Shown: positions 10,247-21,229, counted from the first letter of the stretch. The stretch: 64,000 nucleotides of DNA from Pseudomonas sp. (GCA_030603065.1 JAUVYN010000009.1:1-64000), one strand, 5' to 3'. The notes: a model not told the origin generated them from the letters alone. Numbers and translations: made by a program.

Positions 10247-11218
10247 CTAGAGCGCAACCGGCCATTCCCGTTCGAGCCAGCGGCGCAGCGCCCTGGCGAG
10301 TTGTTCCGGTGTTCCTTGCAGCGTGCTGTGTCCGGCCAGCCGCACCGCTTCGGGCATGGTGGCACATACTGCGCTGCCAGCCTGCTGGGTCCAGACCTGC
10401 ATGCCCCTGCCCCGCATCCGTCCGCAGGCTGCGACGCCATCCTCGCCCATTCCGCTGAAAATGATTGCACCACAGGCGGGTGCAAATTGCCTGGCGAGCC
10501 GATCCAGCAGTTCACCAATGGCCGGCTGGTAAGGCCCGGGCCAGGGCTCATCCAGAAGCCGGACGTCGCCGTCAGGGCCAAAACCCATTGCCTGTCCGAT
10601 TGACGCCACCAGCACATCGCCTTCCCGTAGGCGAACGCCATCCCGTGCATTAAGGATTCGCCAATCATTGTGTCTACCGAGAATGTCGGGCAACTGGCCC
10701 TCGAATCCCGCATCGATATGCTGGGCATATACGAAAGCGATAGGCAGATCGGCCGACATCTTGTCAAGAAACGCCTTGACCGCCGCCGGCCCCCCCAGCG
10801 AAGCGCCAAGGAGCCAGACACAGCGCGCCTCCGGACGGCCAGGAGAAGACCCGAGCGCTAGGACCGGTGCGAGCTCCAGATTGGCTCCAGGCGGCCTGCC
10901 GAGCAGCGGCAGCAGCTTGTTATAAAGGCGGCGCTGCCAGCGCGGATAGTCCTCGCTGCGTGGATCCGGAATTTCACCTGCACCAAAGAGCATGGGAGCA
11001 GTGCTGGATTCAAGCAGCCAGTCTGTCAATGGTGAATCTTCTGCCAGCTCCAGCAGCCAGGCGTCGGCGGCAATGCCGGCCAGCTCGGCCGTATCGAGCC
11101 GCACCGGGTCGCCGGAGTAGACAACTTCATAGCCGAACTCCGTCAGCACTTCCGAGAGCAGCTTGCGCTTGGCCTGCTGGCTCGCCAGCAAGCCAATGCG
11201 CGGAACAGCTTCATTCAC
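10247..11218 (-). CDS. chpB: CheB-type methylesterase ChpB
   Basis: A 323-residue methylesterase that removes methyl groups from the receptor PilJ, opposing PilK. The C-terminal catalytic domain shows the Ser loop GASLGG (~residue 142), the His segment YAQHID and the Asp region IFSGMGEDGVAACG. The N-terminal ~110 residues have a receiver-like layout (IGLLASQQAKRKLLSEVLTEFGYEVV), but the expected phospho-Asp position reads AWLLELAED, so it is probably not phosphorylated. It overlaps the end of chpA by 8 nt. Confidence 0.9.
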   Translation of the reverse strand: MNEAVPRIGLLASQQAKRKLLSEVLTEFGYEVVYSGDPVRLDTAELAGIAADAWLLELAEDSPLTDWLLESSTAPMLFGAGEIPDPRSEDYPRWQRRLYNKLLPLLGRPPGANLELAPVLALGSSPGRPEARCVWLLGASLGGPAAVKAFLDKMSADLPIAFVYAQHIDAGFEGQLPDILGRHNDWRILNARDGVRLREGDVLVASIGQAMGFGPDGDVRLLDEPWPGPYQPAIGELLDRLARQFAPACGAIIFSGMGEDGVAACGRMRGRGMQVWTQQAGSAVCATMPEAVRLAGHSTLQGTPEQLARALRRWLEREWPVAL

Positions 11219-14200
11219 GAACGGTCACCAGCCGGGTGATCACCTCAAGCAGCTGGGATTCCTGATACGGCTTGCCGAGGTACTCGTTTACGCCGATGGC
11301 GCGTGCTCGCTCACGGTGCTTTTCACCGGTACGCGAGGTGATCATGATGATCGGCAAATCCATAAGCCGCTGGTCGTGACGTATCAGCATCGCCACTTCG
11401 AAACCATCCATGCGGGGCATCTCAATGTCCAGCAGCATGACATCGGGCTTGACGTCCTGGAGCTTGGCAATCGCCTCGACTCCATCCTTGGCAGTGATGA
11501 CCTCCATGCCATGACGCTCGAGGAGGCGGCTGGTGACCTTGCGCACGGTGATCGAATCATCCACCACCATGACCAGGGTGGGACGCTCCACATTGGCCGA
11601 GGTGCTCTGGGCACGCTCGGCAGCCATGCGCTGCTGGGAGTGCAACGCATGCTGGGCGCGAATGACCGCCAGCAGATCAAGAATGACAACCACGCGGCCA
11701 TCCCCGAGGATGGTCGCGCCGGAAATGCCGGGCACTACTGCGAACTGCTTGCCGAGGCTTTTCACCACGATTTCACGCGAGCCGGCCAGAGCATCGACCT
11801 GAACCGCCACGCTGTGCTCGCTGCCACGCACCAGGATGACCGGCAGCGGCAGGCTGTGGCCGGTCAGGCGCGGCTGCTGGCCAGTTCCCAGCAGATCGCC
11901 AAGGTAACGGAGATCGTATCGCTTGCCGGCATATTCGAATGGTGGCGCATCCGGGGCGTAATAGGCTTCCAGCTCATAACCGGAAACCCGCACGATGCCC
12001 TCGATGGTATTCAGCGGAATGGCATAGAGATCCTCCCCCGAGTAGACCATCAGTGCCCGGTTCACCGATACGGTGAAAGGTAGCCGAATGATGAAGGCTG
12101 AACCCTGGCCAGCTTCGGTGCTGAGGGTCATGCTGCCGCCAAGCTGTTTGACTTCCGAGTTCACCACGTCCATGCCTACACCGCGGCCGGAGATCTGAGT
12201 AACCCGTTCCGCTGTGGAGAAGCCTGCCTCAAGAATGAACTGCAACACTTCCTGGTCGGTCAGTTCCGCGTCAGCGTCCATCAGCCCCCGGTCAATGGCC
12301 TTGCGGCGTACCGCAGGGAGATTGATTCCCGCTCCATCGTCGGCCATCTGCAACACGATCTGCCCGCCTTCACGGCGCAGGTCGAGGGTAATCCGCCCTT
12401 CCTCCGGCTTGCCTGCTGCGGCGCGCACTGTCGGATCTTCGATACCGTGGTCCACCGCGTTGCGCAACATGTGTTCGAGCGGTCCGATCATGCGCTCGAG
12501 CACACTGCGATCCATCTCACCCTCGGCATTGCCGACGACCAGCTCGACCTGCTTACCCAGCTCGCCGGAGACCTGCCGAACTACCCGGCGCAGGCGCGGG
12601 AGGAGCCGATCGAACGGCACCATGCGCGTACGCATCAGCCCTTCCTGCAGCTCGGTGTTAACTCGCGCCTGTTGAATGAGCAGCGTCTCCGCATCACGAC
12701 TCTTGGCGGCCAGCGTTTCCTTCAGGTCGAGAAGGTCGGAGGCCGACTCGAACAGGGAGCGCGACAGCTGCGCCAGCTGCGAATAGCGGTCCATTTCCAG
12801 AGGGTCGAAATCCTCGTAGCCCTGCTCCAGGTCATCCTGGTGTCTGGACAGAATCTGCGACTGCGTTTCCATATCGAGACGCCGCAACTGATCGCGGACC
12901 CGCTCGATGGTGCTTTCGACGTCGGCCAGCGTGTGGCTGACATCCAGTACCTGCTGTTCGATTCGGCCCCGGAAAATAGAGGTTTCCCCTGCCAGGTTGA
13001 CCAGCTCTTCGAGCAGGGCCGCGGGAACCTTGACGGTTTCCTGCCCGGTGTTGCGCGAGCCGTTCTGACTGGCGCCTCCGGCTTCCATTGCCTGCTGAAG
13101 AATTGCCTTGACGCTGGCGAGCGTCTGGCTCGCGGCCGGCGCCACCAGCGCGTCGGCCTGGACAGGAGACGCTTTTTCCGGGCGGCCGAGCGCGGGTAGC
13201 GTCCAGTCCGCTGGCGCCAGCTGTTCACCGCCAGCGAGACTTTCCAACGCCGCACGCAGCTGATTCAGCGCATCGGCCAGTTCGGCATGCTCGACCCGAG
13301 CCTGAAGACCGGCCTCGAGACGCTTGGCCTGTTCCGCGAGGGCGTGTTGGCTGGCCAGGCGAGCACTACCTTTGAACGTCTGGATACGATGCAAAAGGTC
13401 GCGCTCGGCGGCGGGATCCTGCTCGCGACGCTCAAGCAACGCCGGGCATGGCTCAAGCAGCTCACGGGCCTCTTCGATGAACATGTTGAGCATGCCAAGC
13501 AGCGGCGGGCGGATGAGCTGCGAGAGGGAATCGCCGCCATCCTCCGGCTTGCGCGAGATTGCGGGCGTTGGCTCGGCTGTCGTCTCGCAACCGGGGTCGC
13601 CTTGCGTCTGCTCAGAAGAACCGCCTGGCAGTTGCAAGGGCTGATCCGGGTTCGCCCGATAGCCGCGGATGGCGCTGATCAGTTCCGAGCCATCGCTAAT
13701 AGCGCGGCCGGCGATAACACCTTCAACCATGTCGGCCAGACTGTCATGACATGCATGGAGCAATTCGAACAGCACCGGGCTCGGTTGATAGCGATAATCG
13801 CAAATGCCCTCGTAGAGGTACTCCAGCTCGTGGGCGAGATCGCCCACCGGCCGGATTTCGGCCATTCTGGCGCCACCCTTGAGGGTATGCAGGTCCCGCT
13901 GCAAAGACTCCACTGCTATGCTGTTGCCGGTATCCGACAGCCAGAGCTGCAGGCTCTCGGTCGAGCTTTCTATGATCTCCTGCGCCTCTTCGAGGAAGAT
14001 GTCGACCAGCTCCGGATCAGTCGCCCCCTCACCCGGACTCCAGGTCCCAGCAACACCTGCTGTCTGCGGAATCTCGGCATGTTCCGTACCCGGAACATCC
14101 TGCAGCGGCAACTCATCGGAGAGCTGCGATAGAGCGCCAAGATCAGCGATCATCGTACTGACATCGGAAACCTGCTGATGCGCGGCGACCTGATCCATCA

Positions 14201-17200
14201 GGCCGATCAGCCGCTCGTGACCTGCTGCCAGGGTGGATGCAACGTGCTTGTCGAGCTGCAACTGGCCATCCAGCAGGCGAGCATGCGCGCCCTCCAGCGC
14301 CTCGCAGAGCTGACCGATGGCAGGCAGATCCACCTCGTTGGCGACATCTGCCAGCTCACGCAGACTGCTGACAAGCTCGCGACTGTCCGGCGCTGCTCCG
14401 CCCTCCAAAGCACCGGCCAATGCCTCCCCTGCGTCGAGCAACGCCTCGATCCCCTCTGTCAGGAAGATCGACAGCAAACTCGTTTCCGCCGCCTCGCTCC
14501 CCTGGGAGCCTGTCTGTGCCGCCTTACGGGCGTCAAGCTCACGGCCAAGCGCATCCAGTCGGGCGAGAAACTCGTCAGTGCCCGGGAGTACCTGCTGAGG
14601 CGTCACCCAGAGCTGTTCGACGCCTGCTTCGATTAGTGCGACTGCGTCCTTGAGCAATTCTGCCAGCGGCTGGTCAGCAGCAATCAGATGGGTCTTGTAC
14701 TCCTTCACCAGCCGCTCAAGCGGCGTGGCCAGCCGGGCAATAGGCTGAATGCCCGCCATGTGCGCGCTGCCCTTGAGGGTATGCAAGGCGCGTTGCAGCC
14801 CATCGCTGACTTGTCGGGGAAGAAATTCCTCGCATAGCTGCAGATACTCGCGAAGGTGCTGCAGATGGATCTGTGCCTCGTTTCGGAAAATATCCAACAG
14901 CACCGGATCCATACCCGCTGGCGCTGCGGGTTCTGCTTCAGCTACGGATTCCGCTTCGACGCAAGTATCGAGAAGGCTGGGCGAATCGGCTGCCGCCGCC
15001 GGCTCTTCTTCCCTCGCTTCCTCCGGTTGGGGTGGTTCCGGGAGTTCCGCAGAATCAGCCAGGTCATCGAGCATGAACTCAATAGGCTCTGCTGAATCTT
15101 CGATGACGTCCTGGGCAACAAAACCGTCGTAATCGATCTCTTCCGGCTGGTCCTCGCTCGACTCGTCCGTTGCCACCTGAAGGATCGGCGACGTCGTTGG
15201 TTCCTGCGGCTCCATATCCACTGAGACGGGGAACGTCTCCGCGTCGTTCCCGGCATCCTGCAGCACCGGGCCGAAGGCGTCGACCTCACTGCTGAGCTCA
15301 TCGAAGCCAGCCATCGGCTCGCCGTCGGTGGACAGGTCGATTTCGGTTGTAGGTGCCTGAGCAGCAGGGAGGGCTTCACCCCTCGAAAGGGCATCAGCCT
15401 GGCCTGCCAGAAGCTCGACTTCTGGTCTGGCCGGGCGTTGGCGCGCGGCAAAGTCTCCAACCAGCGTCGGCATCAACGCACGCACGGCGTTGACTACCTC
15501 GAACACCTGGGGACTTGCGGCGATATTACGGTCGATCACCCGGTTGAGCATGTTCTCAACCGACCAGGCTAGCTCGGCGAGGATGCCGGCACGGACCATG
15601 CGGCCACTTCCCTTGAGCGTATGGAAGGCTCGGCGCACTTCGGTCAATGACCTGGAGTCATCCGGATTGGCCTGCCACAGCGGGGTGAATTCGCCGAGGG
15701 TGTCCAGCACCTCGCCCGCTTCCTCGATGAAAATCTCTATCAGTTCTTCGTCGAGCTCGTCTTCCTCGGCTTCATCTTCTTCGACCTCTACAGCCGGCAA
15801 TTCGGTAACGCTTTCCGGCTCGGCGACAGGCTCGTCCGACGCGGCCTGTACTGCTTCGACCTGACGCCGTGCAATGCTGTCCGCATCGTACTTCAGGGTG
15901 CCCAGGCGCTCGAGCGCTACCGAGAGGATTGAGTCCCCTCGATCACTATCGTCTTCGGCCAGGCGCTCAAGGTAGTAATCGATGCTGGTAATGACGTCGG
16001 CCAGGGCGTCCAGAGCTACCCAATCCGGAATCGCCGCGGGAGTGATGATCTGCTCAACCAGATACAGGCGACAAGCGGCGACGACGCTGGCGGCAGCGTC
16101 CAGTCCGAGCATGGCAAGCCCACCCCTGACGCTGGTGAGCAAATCGTCCACCGGGTGTAGTTGTGCATGATTCCACTGTTCGGCAATGAATGCATTGATC
16201 GCGTCCCGAGTCTGCTCCAGGGTGTTGCGGGCTTCCCGCACCACCTGCTGTTGGACCTGAGCCATATCCTGGGCCGCTGCCAGTCGCTGCATATCATTGT
16301 CCGGCGAAGGTGCCTTGCTCTCCTCCCGATCCTGGCCGGAAATACCCTGCATGCTGGCTTCAACGTAAAGCAGCCCGCCGGCAACATCCATCAGCGCATG
16401 ATCTGTCATGGCGGATTCGCCACTCGCAAGCCGGGTGATCTGCTCGATCTGCTCCTGCAGTACGCGGCGGGGCTGACCAAGGCCCAGCATGGCCAGGGTA
16501 TCGGCGATCTGTTTGAGCGTCGGCACCATTTCGGCCATTTCGGAGGCTTCGCGCTGACCGCTGCGGACGAACAGGTCGAGCCGTTCCTTGACTTGCAACA
16601 GCTCTTCTCCCAGAGCCACCACAACGGAGCTGATGGCACTACGATCGGGTCCGACAAGGCGGCTCCCACCGGTCTCCGGAACACTTTCGTCAGGTGCCCA
16701 GACCTCACTCAACTGGTAACGCTGTTTGAGTTGCGCCAGACGCGGTGACTCGGCTGGGCTTTTGGCGATGTAGAAGAGTAGATTGCGCATCAGGTCCGCT
16801 GGCGGCGCCGCTTCTCGGGCACCTACACCCTCTTCGAGCAGGTGTCGCAGCTCGCGATCCGCCTGGCGCAGCAACTGACGAACTGCCGACCCGTTGGCTA
16901 TGCTGCCGCCTTCGATACCTTCGGCGAGTCCCGCAAAGACGCCCCAGAGCTCCGCCGAAGGTGTTCCCTGGAAAAGGCTTTCCAAGCGGATGAATACCCG
17001 GCCAAGCTTGTTGCTGTTACCCGGCACGTCCTGTTCGCGAATGATCGCAGCCTGAGCGATCTGCATGACCTGACGCAGCTTGCGAAGCTGCTGGACGACC
17101 TGTTCGCTGGCAAAGTCGACTGTCGCAGCAGGGACCTGCTCCGCAGAAGACCGCAGATCCGGCTGAAACAGCACGTTCTCCGAGAGCAACTTTTCGCCTC

Positions 17201-17582
17201 GCGCAGAGCGCATGTCGTTCAGTAGCGGCAGCAGCACCAGGGGAAGATCACGACGCCCCATTTGCACTCGGTCGAGATAGGCTGGCAGCTGCAGAATACC
17301 CTGCATGAGCACTTCCAGCGCCTCCCCCTCACGGGCCGTGGTGCCATGCATGAGCGCCTGCGCCAGCTTTTCCATCTCTTCGGCAAGCAACGCAGCGCCA
17401 TAGAACTCGACCATCTGCAGGGTTCCGTGGACCTGATGGATATAGGTCAGACAGAAACGCAGCCGGGTCGAGTCCTCGGGCGTGGCGACATAGGCTTCCA
17501 GAGCCTGTCGAGCCTGTCCGAGGGTTTCGGAAATCTCGCCCTTGACCCAATCGAGCGCAACATAATCGTGGCGATAACCCAT
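11211..17582 (-). CDS. chpA: Hybrid multi-HPt chemosensory kinase ChpA
   Basis: A 2123-residue CheA-type hybrid kinase of the Chp system, which signals to PilG/PilH to control type IV pili and surface sensing. Phosphotransfer modules: a degenerate N-terminal HPt (His49, HQVHGT), then canonical H-T-L-K-G boxes at His654, His934 and His1232. Two further modules lack the His: SSLRELADVA near Ser1072 (an Spt-like domain) and QTFKGS at Gln1401. The dimerisation/kinase core spans ~1520-1840, with N-box HMLRNAVDHG (His1704) and glycine loops DDGAGIN and GRGVGMD. A CheW domain follows (~1840-1975), then a receiver with Asp2052. Acidic linkers join the modules. It is shorter than the ~2470 residues I recall for P. 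aeruginosa ChpA. Confidence 0.95.
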   Translation of the reverse strand: MGYRHDYVALDWVKGEISETLGQARQALEAYVATPEDSTRLRFCLTYIHQVHGTLQMVEFYGAALLAEEMEKLAQALMHGTTAREGEALEVLMQGILQLPAYLDRVQMGRRDLPLVLLPLLNDMRSARGEKLLSENVLFQPDLRSSAEQVPAATVDFASEQVVQQLRKLRQVMQIAQAAIIREQDVPGNSNKLGRVFIRLESLFQGTPSAELWGVFAGLAEGIEGGSIANGSAVRQLLRQADRELRHLLEEGVGAREAAPPADLMRNLLFYIAKSPAESPRLAQLKQRYQLSEVWAPDESVPETGGSRLVGPDRSAISSVVVALGEELLQVKERLDLFVRSGQREASEMAEMVPTLKQIADTLAMLGLGQPRRVLQEQIEQITRLASGESAMTDHALMDVAGGLLYVEASMQGISGQDREESKAPSPDNDMQRLAAAQDMAQVQQQVVREARNTLEQTRDAINAFIAEQWNHAQLHPVDDLLTSVRGGLAMLGLDAAASVVAACRLYLVEQIITPAAIPDWVALDALADVITSIDYYLERLAEDDSDRGDSILSVALERLGTLKYDADSIARRQVEAVQAASDEPVAEPESVTELPAVEVEEDEAEEDELDEELIEIFIEEAGEVLDTLGEFTPLWQANPDDSRSLTEVRRAFHTLKGSGRMVRAGILAELAWSVENMLNRVIDRNIAASPQVFEVVNAVRALMPTLVGDFAARQRPARPEVELLAGQADALSRGEALPAAQAPTTEIDLSTDGEPMAGFDELSSEVDAFGPVLQDAGNDAETFPVSVDMEPQEPTTSPILQVATDESSEDQPEEIDYDGFVAQDVIEDSAEPIEFMLDDLADSAELPEPPQPEEAREEEPAAAADSPSLLDTCVEAESVAEAEPAAPAGMDPVLLDIFRNEAQIHLQHLREYLQLCEEFLPRQVSDGLQRALHTLKGSAHMAGIQPIARLATPLERLVKEYKTHLIAADQPLAELLKDAVALIEAGVEQLWVTPQQVLPGTDEFLARLDALGRELDARKAAQTGSQGSEAAETSLLSIFLTEGIEALLDAGEALAGALEGGAAPDSRELVSSLRELADVANEVDLPAIGQLCEALEGAHARLLDGQLQLDKHVASTLAAGHERLIGLMDQVAAHQQVSDVSTMIADLGALSQLSDELPLQDVPGTEHAEIPQTAGVAGTWSPGEGATDPELVDIFLEEAQEIIESSTESLQLWLSDTGNSIAVESLQRDLHTLKGGARMAEIRPVGDLAHELEYLYEGICDYRYQPSPVLFELLHACHDSLADMVEGVIAGRAISDGSELISAIRGYRANPDQPLQLPGGSSEQTQGDPGCETTAEPTPAISRKPEDGGDSLSQLIRPPLLGMLNMFIEEARELLEPCPALLERREQDPAAERDLLHRIQTFKGSARLASQHALAEQAKRLEAGLQARVEHAELADALNQLRAALESLAGGEQLAPADWTLPALGRPEKASPVQADALVAPAASQTLASVKAILQQAMEAGGASQNGSRNTGQETVKVPAALLEELVNLAGETSIFRGRIEQQVLDVSHTLADVESTIERVRDQLRRLDMETQSQILSRHQDDLEQGYEDFDPLEMDRYSQLAQLSRSLFESASDLLDLKETLAAKSRDAETLLIQQARVNTELQEGLMRTRMVPFDRLLPRLRRVVRQVSGELGKQVELVVGNAEGEMDRSVLERMIGPLEHMLRNAVDHGIEDPTVRAAAGKPEEGRITLDLRREGGQIVLQMADDGAGINLPAVRRKAIDRGLMDADAELTDQEVLQFILEAGFSTAERVTQISGRGVGMDVVNSEVKQLGGSMTLSTEAGQGSAFIIRLPFTVSVNRALMVYSGEDLYAIPLNTIEGIVRVSGYELEAYYAPDAPPFEYAGKRYDLRYLGDLLGTGQQPRLTGHSLPLPVILVRGSEHSVAVQVDALAGSREIVVKSLGKQFAVVPGISGATILGDGRVVVILDLLAVIRAQHALHSQQRMAAERAQSTSANVERPTLVMVVDDSITVRKVTSRLLERHGMEVITAKDGVEAIAKLQDVKPDVMLLDIEMPRMDGFEVAMLIRHDQRLMDLPIIMITSRTGEKHRERARAIGVNEYLGKPYQESQLLEVITRLVTVRE

Positions 17583-17585
17583 AAC

Positions 17586-18467
17586 TTACTCCAGACTTCC
17601 GATGCTTTCCCGGCGTACGTAGGCCTGCACCCGCTCATCGGGCAGACGTTCGAGCAAGGGGTTGTTCCAGTCCACCACTTCACCCAGTCCGATTACCAGC
17701 ATGCCACCGGGCGCCAATCGCCTCGCGAGGAGATTGAGCAGGTCACGGCGACGCCAGCGACGGAAATAGATCAGCAGGTTCTGGCAGAAAATGACATCAA
17801 GATCACGGATCGGCGCATGCGCCAGTTCTAGCACGTTGAGACGAGTAAAACAGACCCGGTCGCGCAGGCGCGGGGCCACCTCGAAGCGTCCGTCCGGCAA
17901 TGCTGTCAGCCAACGCGAACGTTCCTGCTCGGTGAGTCCGCCCAGACGTGTTCCGGCGTAACGCCCGATTCGCGCCTGTTCCAGCGCCTGGAGACTGATA
18001 TCGGTCGCCCAGACACTGTAGCCGGGAGCATTCCCTCCCGGAGCGGCGTTACAGGTCTCCCCGACCATGCACAAGGAGTATGCTTCCTCGCCACTGGCAC
18101 AGCCGAGGCTCCACATGTGCAGCGGTTCCTTGCGAGGAGTGGCCAGACGGGTATGCAGGTGCGCAGCAACGCATTCGAAGGAAGGCCTGTGTCGCATGAA
18201 ACTGGTTTCACGGACGGTCAGCTTGTCGATCAGTGCTGACCATTCAATGTTCCCGAGGGGCCCGTCCGTGACGTACTCGTAGTAGGCCTGGTAATCAGGT
18301 ATGCACTTTTCGCGCATGCGCGAAGCCAGACTGGTCTGCAGGAACATCTTGCGCTGGTCGCTAACGCAGACACCTGTCCGGGACTCCAGCAATGCCTGCC
18401 ATTGACGGAACTGTGCATCGTCCATCTCCGGCAGTTGCTGCAAAGTCCAGCTCGGCACTTTCTGCAT
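17586..18467 (-). CDS. pilK: CheR-type receptor methyltransferase PilK
   Basis: SAM-dependent methyltransferase (~293 residues) that methylates glutamates of PilJ. Visible CheR features are the N-terminal helical domain (LLESRTGVCVSDQRK, VRETSFMRHRPSFE), the SAM loop WSLGCASGEEAYSLCM, and the later FCQNLLIYFRRW and LAPGGMLVIGLGE. Tandem ATGs at 18470 and 18467 follow AAGGGA; the second has the better 6-nt spacing. An upstream ATG at 18485 precedes that ribosome site and is less likely. The stop lies 3 nt before chpA. Confidence 0.9.
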   Translation of the reverse strand: MQKVPSWTLQQLPEMDDAQFRQWQALLESRTGVCVSDQRKMFLQTSLASRMREKCIPDYQAYYEYVTDGPLGNIEWSALIDKLTVRETSFMRHRPSFECVAAHLHTRLATPRKEPLHMWSLGCASGEEAYSLCMVGETCNAAPGGNAPGYSVWATDISLQALEQARIGRYAGTRLGGLTEQERSRWLTALPDGRFEVAPRLRDRVCFTRLNVLELAHAPIRDLDVIFCQNLLIYFRRWRRRDLLNLLARRLAPGGMLVIGLGEVVDWNNPLLERLPDERVQAYVRRESIGSLE

Positions 18468-18525
18468 CATCTGTCCCTTGACCATCGCGGTGCTGAGGCC
18501 CTATCCAGGGCCTCTTCCTGGACCG

Positions 18526-20565
18526 TTATCTGCCTTGCTCAGGCAGAGTGAAGCCCTGAACCGACTGACGCATGCTTTCGGCAAGCTTGGCCAACTCGCC
18601 GATACTGCGGGCAGTGGTGGTGGTACCGGCAGAGGTCTGCGAGGTGATCTCCTGGATCACGTTCATGGTGTTGGAGATGTGGCCTGCAGAGGACGCCTGC
18701 TGGCGGGCGGCGTTGGAGATGTTTTGAATCAGGGCCGCGAGACTGGTCGATACCTTCTCGATCTCTTCGAGCGCGACACCCGCGTCCTGTGCCAGACGTG
18801 CCCCACGCACCACCTCGGCGGTGGTTTGCTCCATCGAAATTACCGCTTCGTTGGTATCGGTCTGAATGGTCTTAACCAGCGCTTCGATCTGCTTGGTAGC
18901 GCTGGAGGAACGTTCCGCAAGACGCTGTACTTCGTCCGCAACGACCGCGAAGCCTCGGCCTGCATCACCGGCCATGGACGCCTGGATCGCCGCGTTGAGT
19001 GCGAGGATGTTGGTCTGGTCGGCAATGTCGTTGATCAGGCTCACGATGTCACCGATTTCCTGGGACGATTCACCGAGACGCTTGATCCGCTTGGAGGTGT
19101 CCTGGATCTGCTCGCGGATGGTATCCATGCCGACGATGGTGTTCTGTACCACCTCGTTGCCCTTGTTGGCGATGGCTACCGAACGCTCCGCTACCGCAGA
19201 GGATTCGGCGGCGTTGGCTGATACCTGGTCAATCGAGACAGCCATCTCGTTCACCGCCGCCGAGGCCCCGGCGATTTCCTGGGCCTGATGCTCGGAAGCT
19301 TCGGCCAGATGCATCGCGGTATTCTGGGTACCCTGGGCAGCAGCAGCTACCTGCAGAGCGGTTTCGTTGATGGTCGCTACCAGTGCACGCAATTGGTCGA
19401 TCGAGAAGTTGATGGAGTCGGCGATGGCACCCGTGAAATCCTCGGTCACGGTTGCTTCGGCGGTCAGGTCACCGTCAGCGAGGTCGGCGATTTCGTCGAG
19501 CAGACGCAAAATCGCCGCCTGGTTACGTTCGTTCTTCTCTGCCGTCTCGGCCAGACGGATGCGGGTCTCACGAGTCATCTGCACGCCGATCAGCAGAATG
19601 CTACCCAGCGCCACCAGACCCAGCAGATAGCCGAACAAGGTATTCACCCAGCGCGCGTCGGCACGGGCTTCGAAGCCGCTGGACAGGGCCGACACGTTGA
19701 CCAGCAGTGCCTGGGAGTCGGTGAAGATGTCGTTCGCCGCCACACGAACCTGATACAGCTCCGGCGAGGTGAGCAGAATTTCATCCACCGAGTCGGATAC
19801 GAAGGTGAACAGCTCGGCCGCCTCTTCCAGACGCACCGCTACCTCCGGATCCGTCACCTGGGTCAGGCCCATGTCCGCGTTGCCCTGAAGCATCCCCTGC
19901 AGTACGCGGCCGAATAGCCCAGCGTCGCGACCGAAGCTTTCGGCCGCCATGATCGAATCAGTGTCACCGGCCAGCACCCGGTTCACGGAGCCCAGGATAC
20001 GCTCGGCGAGCAGGGACTGGCGCTGGGCGACAGATACCTGATCCGCTGCGGCGCCGCTTTCGATCATGAGCTCCACGATATCCTCGAACTCGACCTGCAG
20101 CTGCGGAACGGTGTCGGCGAGCGTTGCGGCGGTCTGGTTGAGCGACAGAACGGTCTGTTCGCTTGCCAGGATGGCATCGGCGTTGGCTCGCACGCGATCC
20201 CAGTTCTGCTGAACTTCGGCCATTTCCGCACTCAGCGCGCGCGGTGCTGAAGGCAGGCCGGTTTCGCTACGTCCTTCGACAAGATAGTCCCAGCGCCGCT
20301 GGAAATCGTTGCGCTCGGTCGACAGCAACGCGAAGGCTTCTCGCGTGCCGGCCGCGGCTTCCGAGGAGGATTTGGCGATCTGCTGCGAGAGTACCCGAAG
20401 CTCACCGGAGTGCCCGATATATTCGGTGTCGTATCCGCTCTGAATGCTCAGATAGAGGAAGTTTACGAACAGCAGCAACAGCGAAATGATCAGCGCGGCG
20501 AACAGCCCGCTGAGCGTGCGATTGCTACGTACGGTGGACAGAAATTGCGGGTCGAGCTTTTTCAT
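18526..20565 (-). CDS. pilJ: Methyl-accepting chemotaxis protein PilJ
   Basis: A 679-residue transmembrane receptor of the Chp pathway. TM1 lies at about residues 18-42 and TM2 at ~310-332, enclosing a long helical periplasmic region of the PilJ type. The cytoplasmic part carries a short HAMP-like stretch and the MCP signalling hairpin tip, with [20 protein letters not shown] and [17 protein letters not shown]. Known partners are PilI/ChpC and ChpA; in P. aeruginosa it senses pilin during surface contact. It lies 77 nt downstream of pilI. Confidence 0.95.
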   Translation of the reverse strand: MKKLDPQFLSTVRSNRTLSGLFAALIISLLLLFVNFLYLSIQSGYDTEYIGHSGELRVLSQQIAKSSSEAAAGTREAFALLSTERNDFQRRWDYLVEGRSETGLPSAPRALSAEMAEVQQNWDRVRANADAILASEQTVLSLNQTAATLADTVPQLQVEFEDIVELMIESGAAADQVSVAQRQSLLAERILGSVNRVLAGDTDSIMAAESFGRDAGLFGRVLQGMLQGNADMGLTQVTDPEVAVRLEEAAELFTFVSDSVDEILLTSPELYQVRVAANDIFTDSQALLVNVSALSSGFEARADARWVNTLFGYLLGLVALGSILLIGVQMTRETRIRLAETAEKNERNQAAILRLLDEIADLADGDLTAEATVTEDFTGAIADSINFSIDQLRALVATINETALQVAAAAQGTQNTAMHLAEASEHQAQEIAGASAAVNEMAVSIDQVSANAAESSAVAERSVAIANKGNEVVQNTIVGMDTIREQIQDTSKRIKRLGESSQEIGDIVSLINDIADQTNILALNAAIQASMAGDAGRGFAVVADEVQRLAERSSSATKQIEALVKTIQTDTNEAVISMEQTTAEVVRGARLAQDAGVALEEIEKVSTSLAALIQNISNAARQQASSAGHISNTMNVIQEITSQTSAGTTTTARSIGELAKLAESMRQSVQGFTLPEQGR

Positions 20566-20642
20566 TTGTTTTCCCTACCTGGGCTACCACTATCGCTTGC
20601 TGCCTTGAAAATACGCTTCCGGCTGGGCCGGCCGCTCCCTGG

Positions 20643-21179
20643 TCAGATCGCCACATCCAGAAATTGCTGATCCCGCGCCAAGGCGCGGAAATTGAACACC
20701 AGCGAGGCCTGCTTATCGACATAAGCGCCCGCTACGTACGGCCTGAAGACTTCGGCGACAGTTGACACCTCTGTAGTGAAGGTGCTGACGGGGAAGTGTT
20801 GCATGCCTAGAACCTCATCGATCAACAAACCGACGAATAGCTCATCGCGGTCAAGCACCAGCACTCGGCGCTGCTTGCGCGGAACGCTGACGGTGCTACC
20901 GAAAAACAGGCTCAGATCGATGACTGGAAGCAGGCGGCCGCGGACATTGGCCACGCCCCGGACCCACGGCTTGACCCGAGGCAGCGCGGTGTAGCGCGGC
21001 TCATGGAGAATCTCCGCAATCTCTCCCATGGCCGCGACCATGTCCTGGCCGGCCAGCCGAAAGCCGACCCCGCTCCAGGTTTCGCTGACGACTTCCTGAG
21101 CCGGCAGACCCATGGCGTGTTGCCTGCAGTGGTCAGCCAGCTCGTGCAGAAGATCGAAGGGGTGGATGGTTTCCGTCAT
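20643..21179 (-). CDS. pilI: CheW-like adaptor PilI
   Basis: A 178-residue CheW homologue coupling PilJ to ChpA. The CheW core is clear: GFRLAGQDMVAAMGEIAEIL, then KPWVRGVANVRGRLLPVIDL, then a late strand near RVLVLDRDELFVGLLIDEVLG. I chose ATG 21179 because the upstream extension (48 codons to 21323) overlaps the pilH reading frame and adds no CheW sequence. Third gene of the pilGHIJK-chpABC operon, 50 nt after pilH. Confidence 0.92.
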   Translation of the reverse strand: MTETIHPFDLLHELADHCRQHAMGLPAQEVVSETWSGVGFRLAGQDMVAAMGEIAEILHEPRYTALPRVKPWVRGVANVRGRLLPVIDLSLFFGSTVSVPRKQRRVLVLDRDELFVGLLIDEVLGMQHFPVSTFTTEVSTVAEVFRPYVAGAYVDKQASLVFNFRALARDQQFLDVAI

Positions 21180-21229
21180 GCCGTCCCTGTTCTGGTTATT
21201 GTCCGCGGCATCGGGGCATTGCAGGCCGT

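Noticed and set aside
11163..12083. 306-codon frame opposite the chpA receiver end
   Set aside because: Shadow of the CheW/receiver coding region; contains repetitive His/Asp typical of reverse reading.
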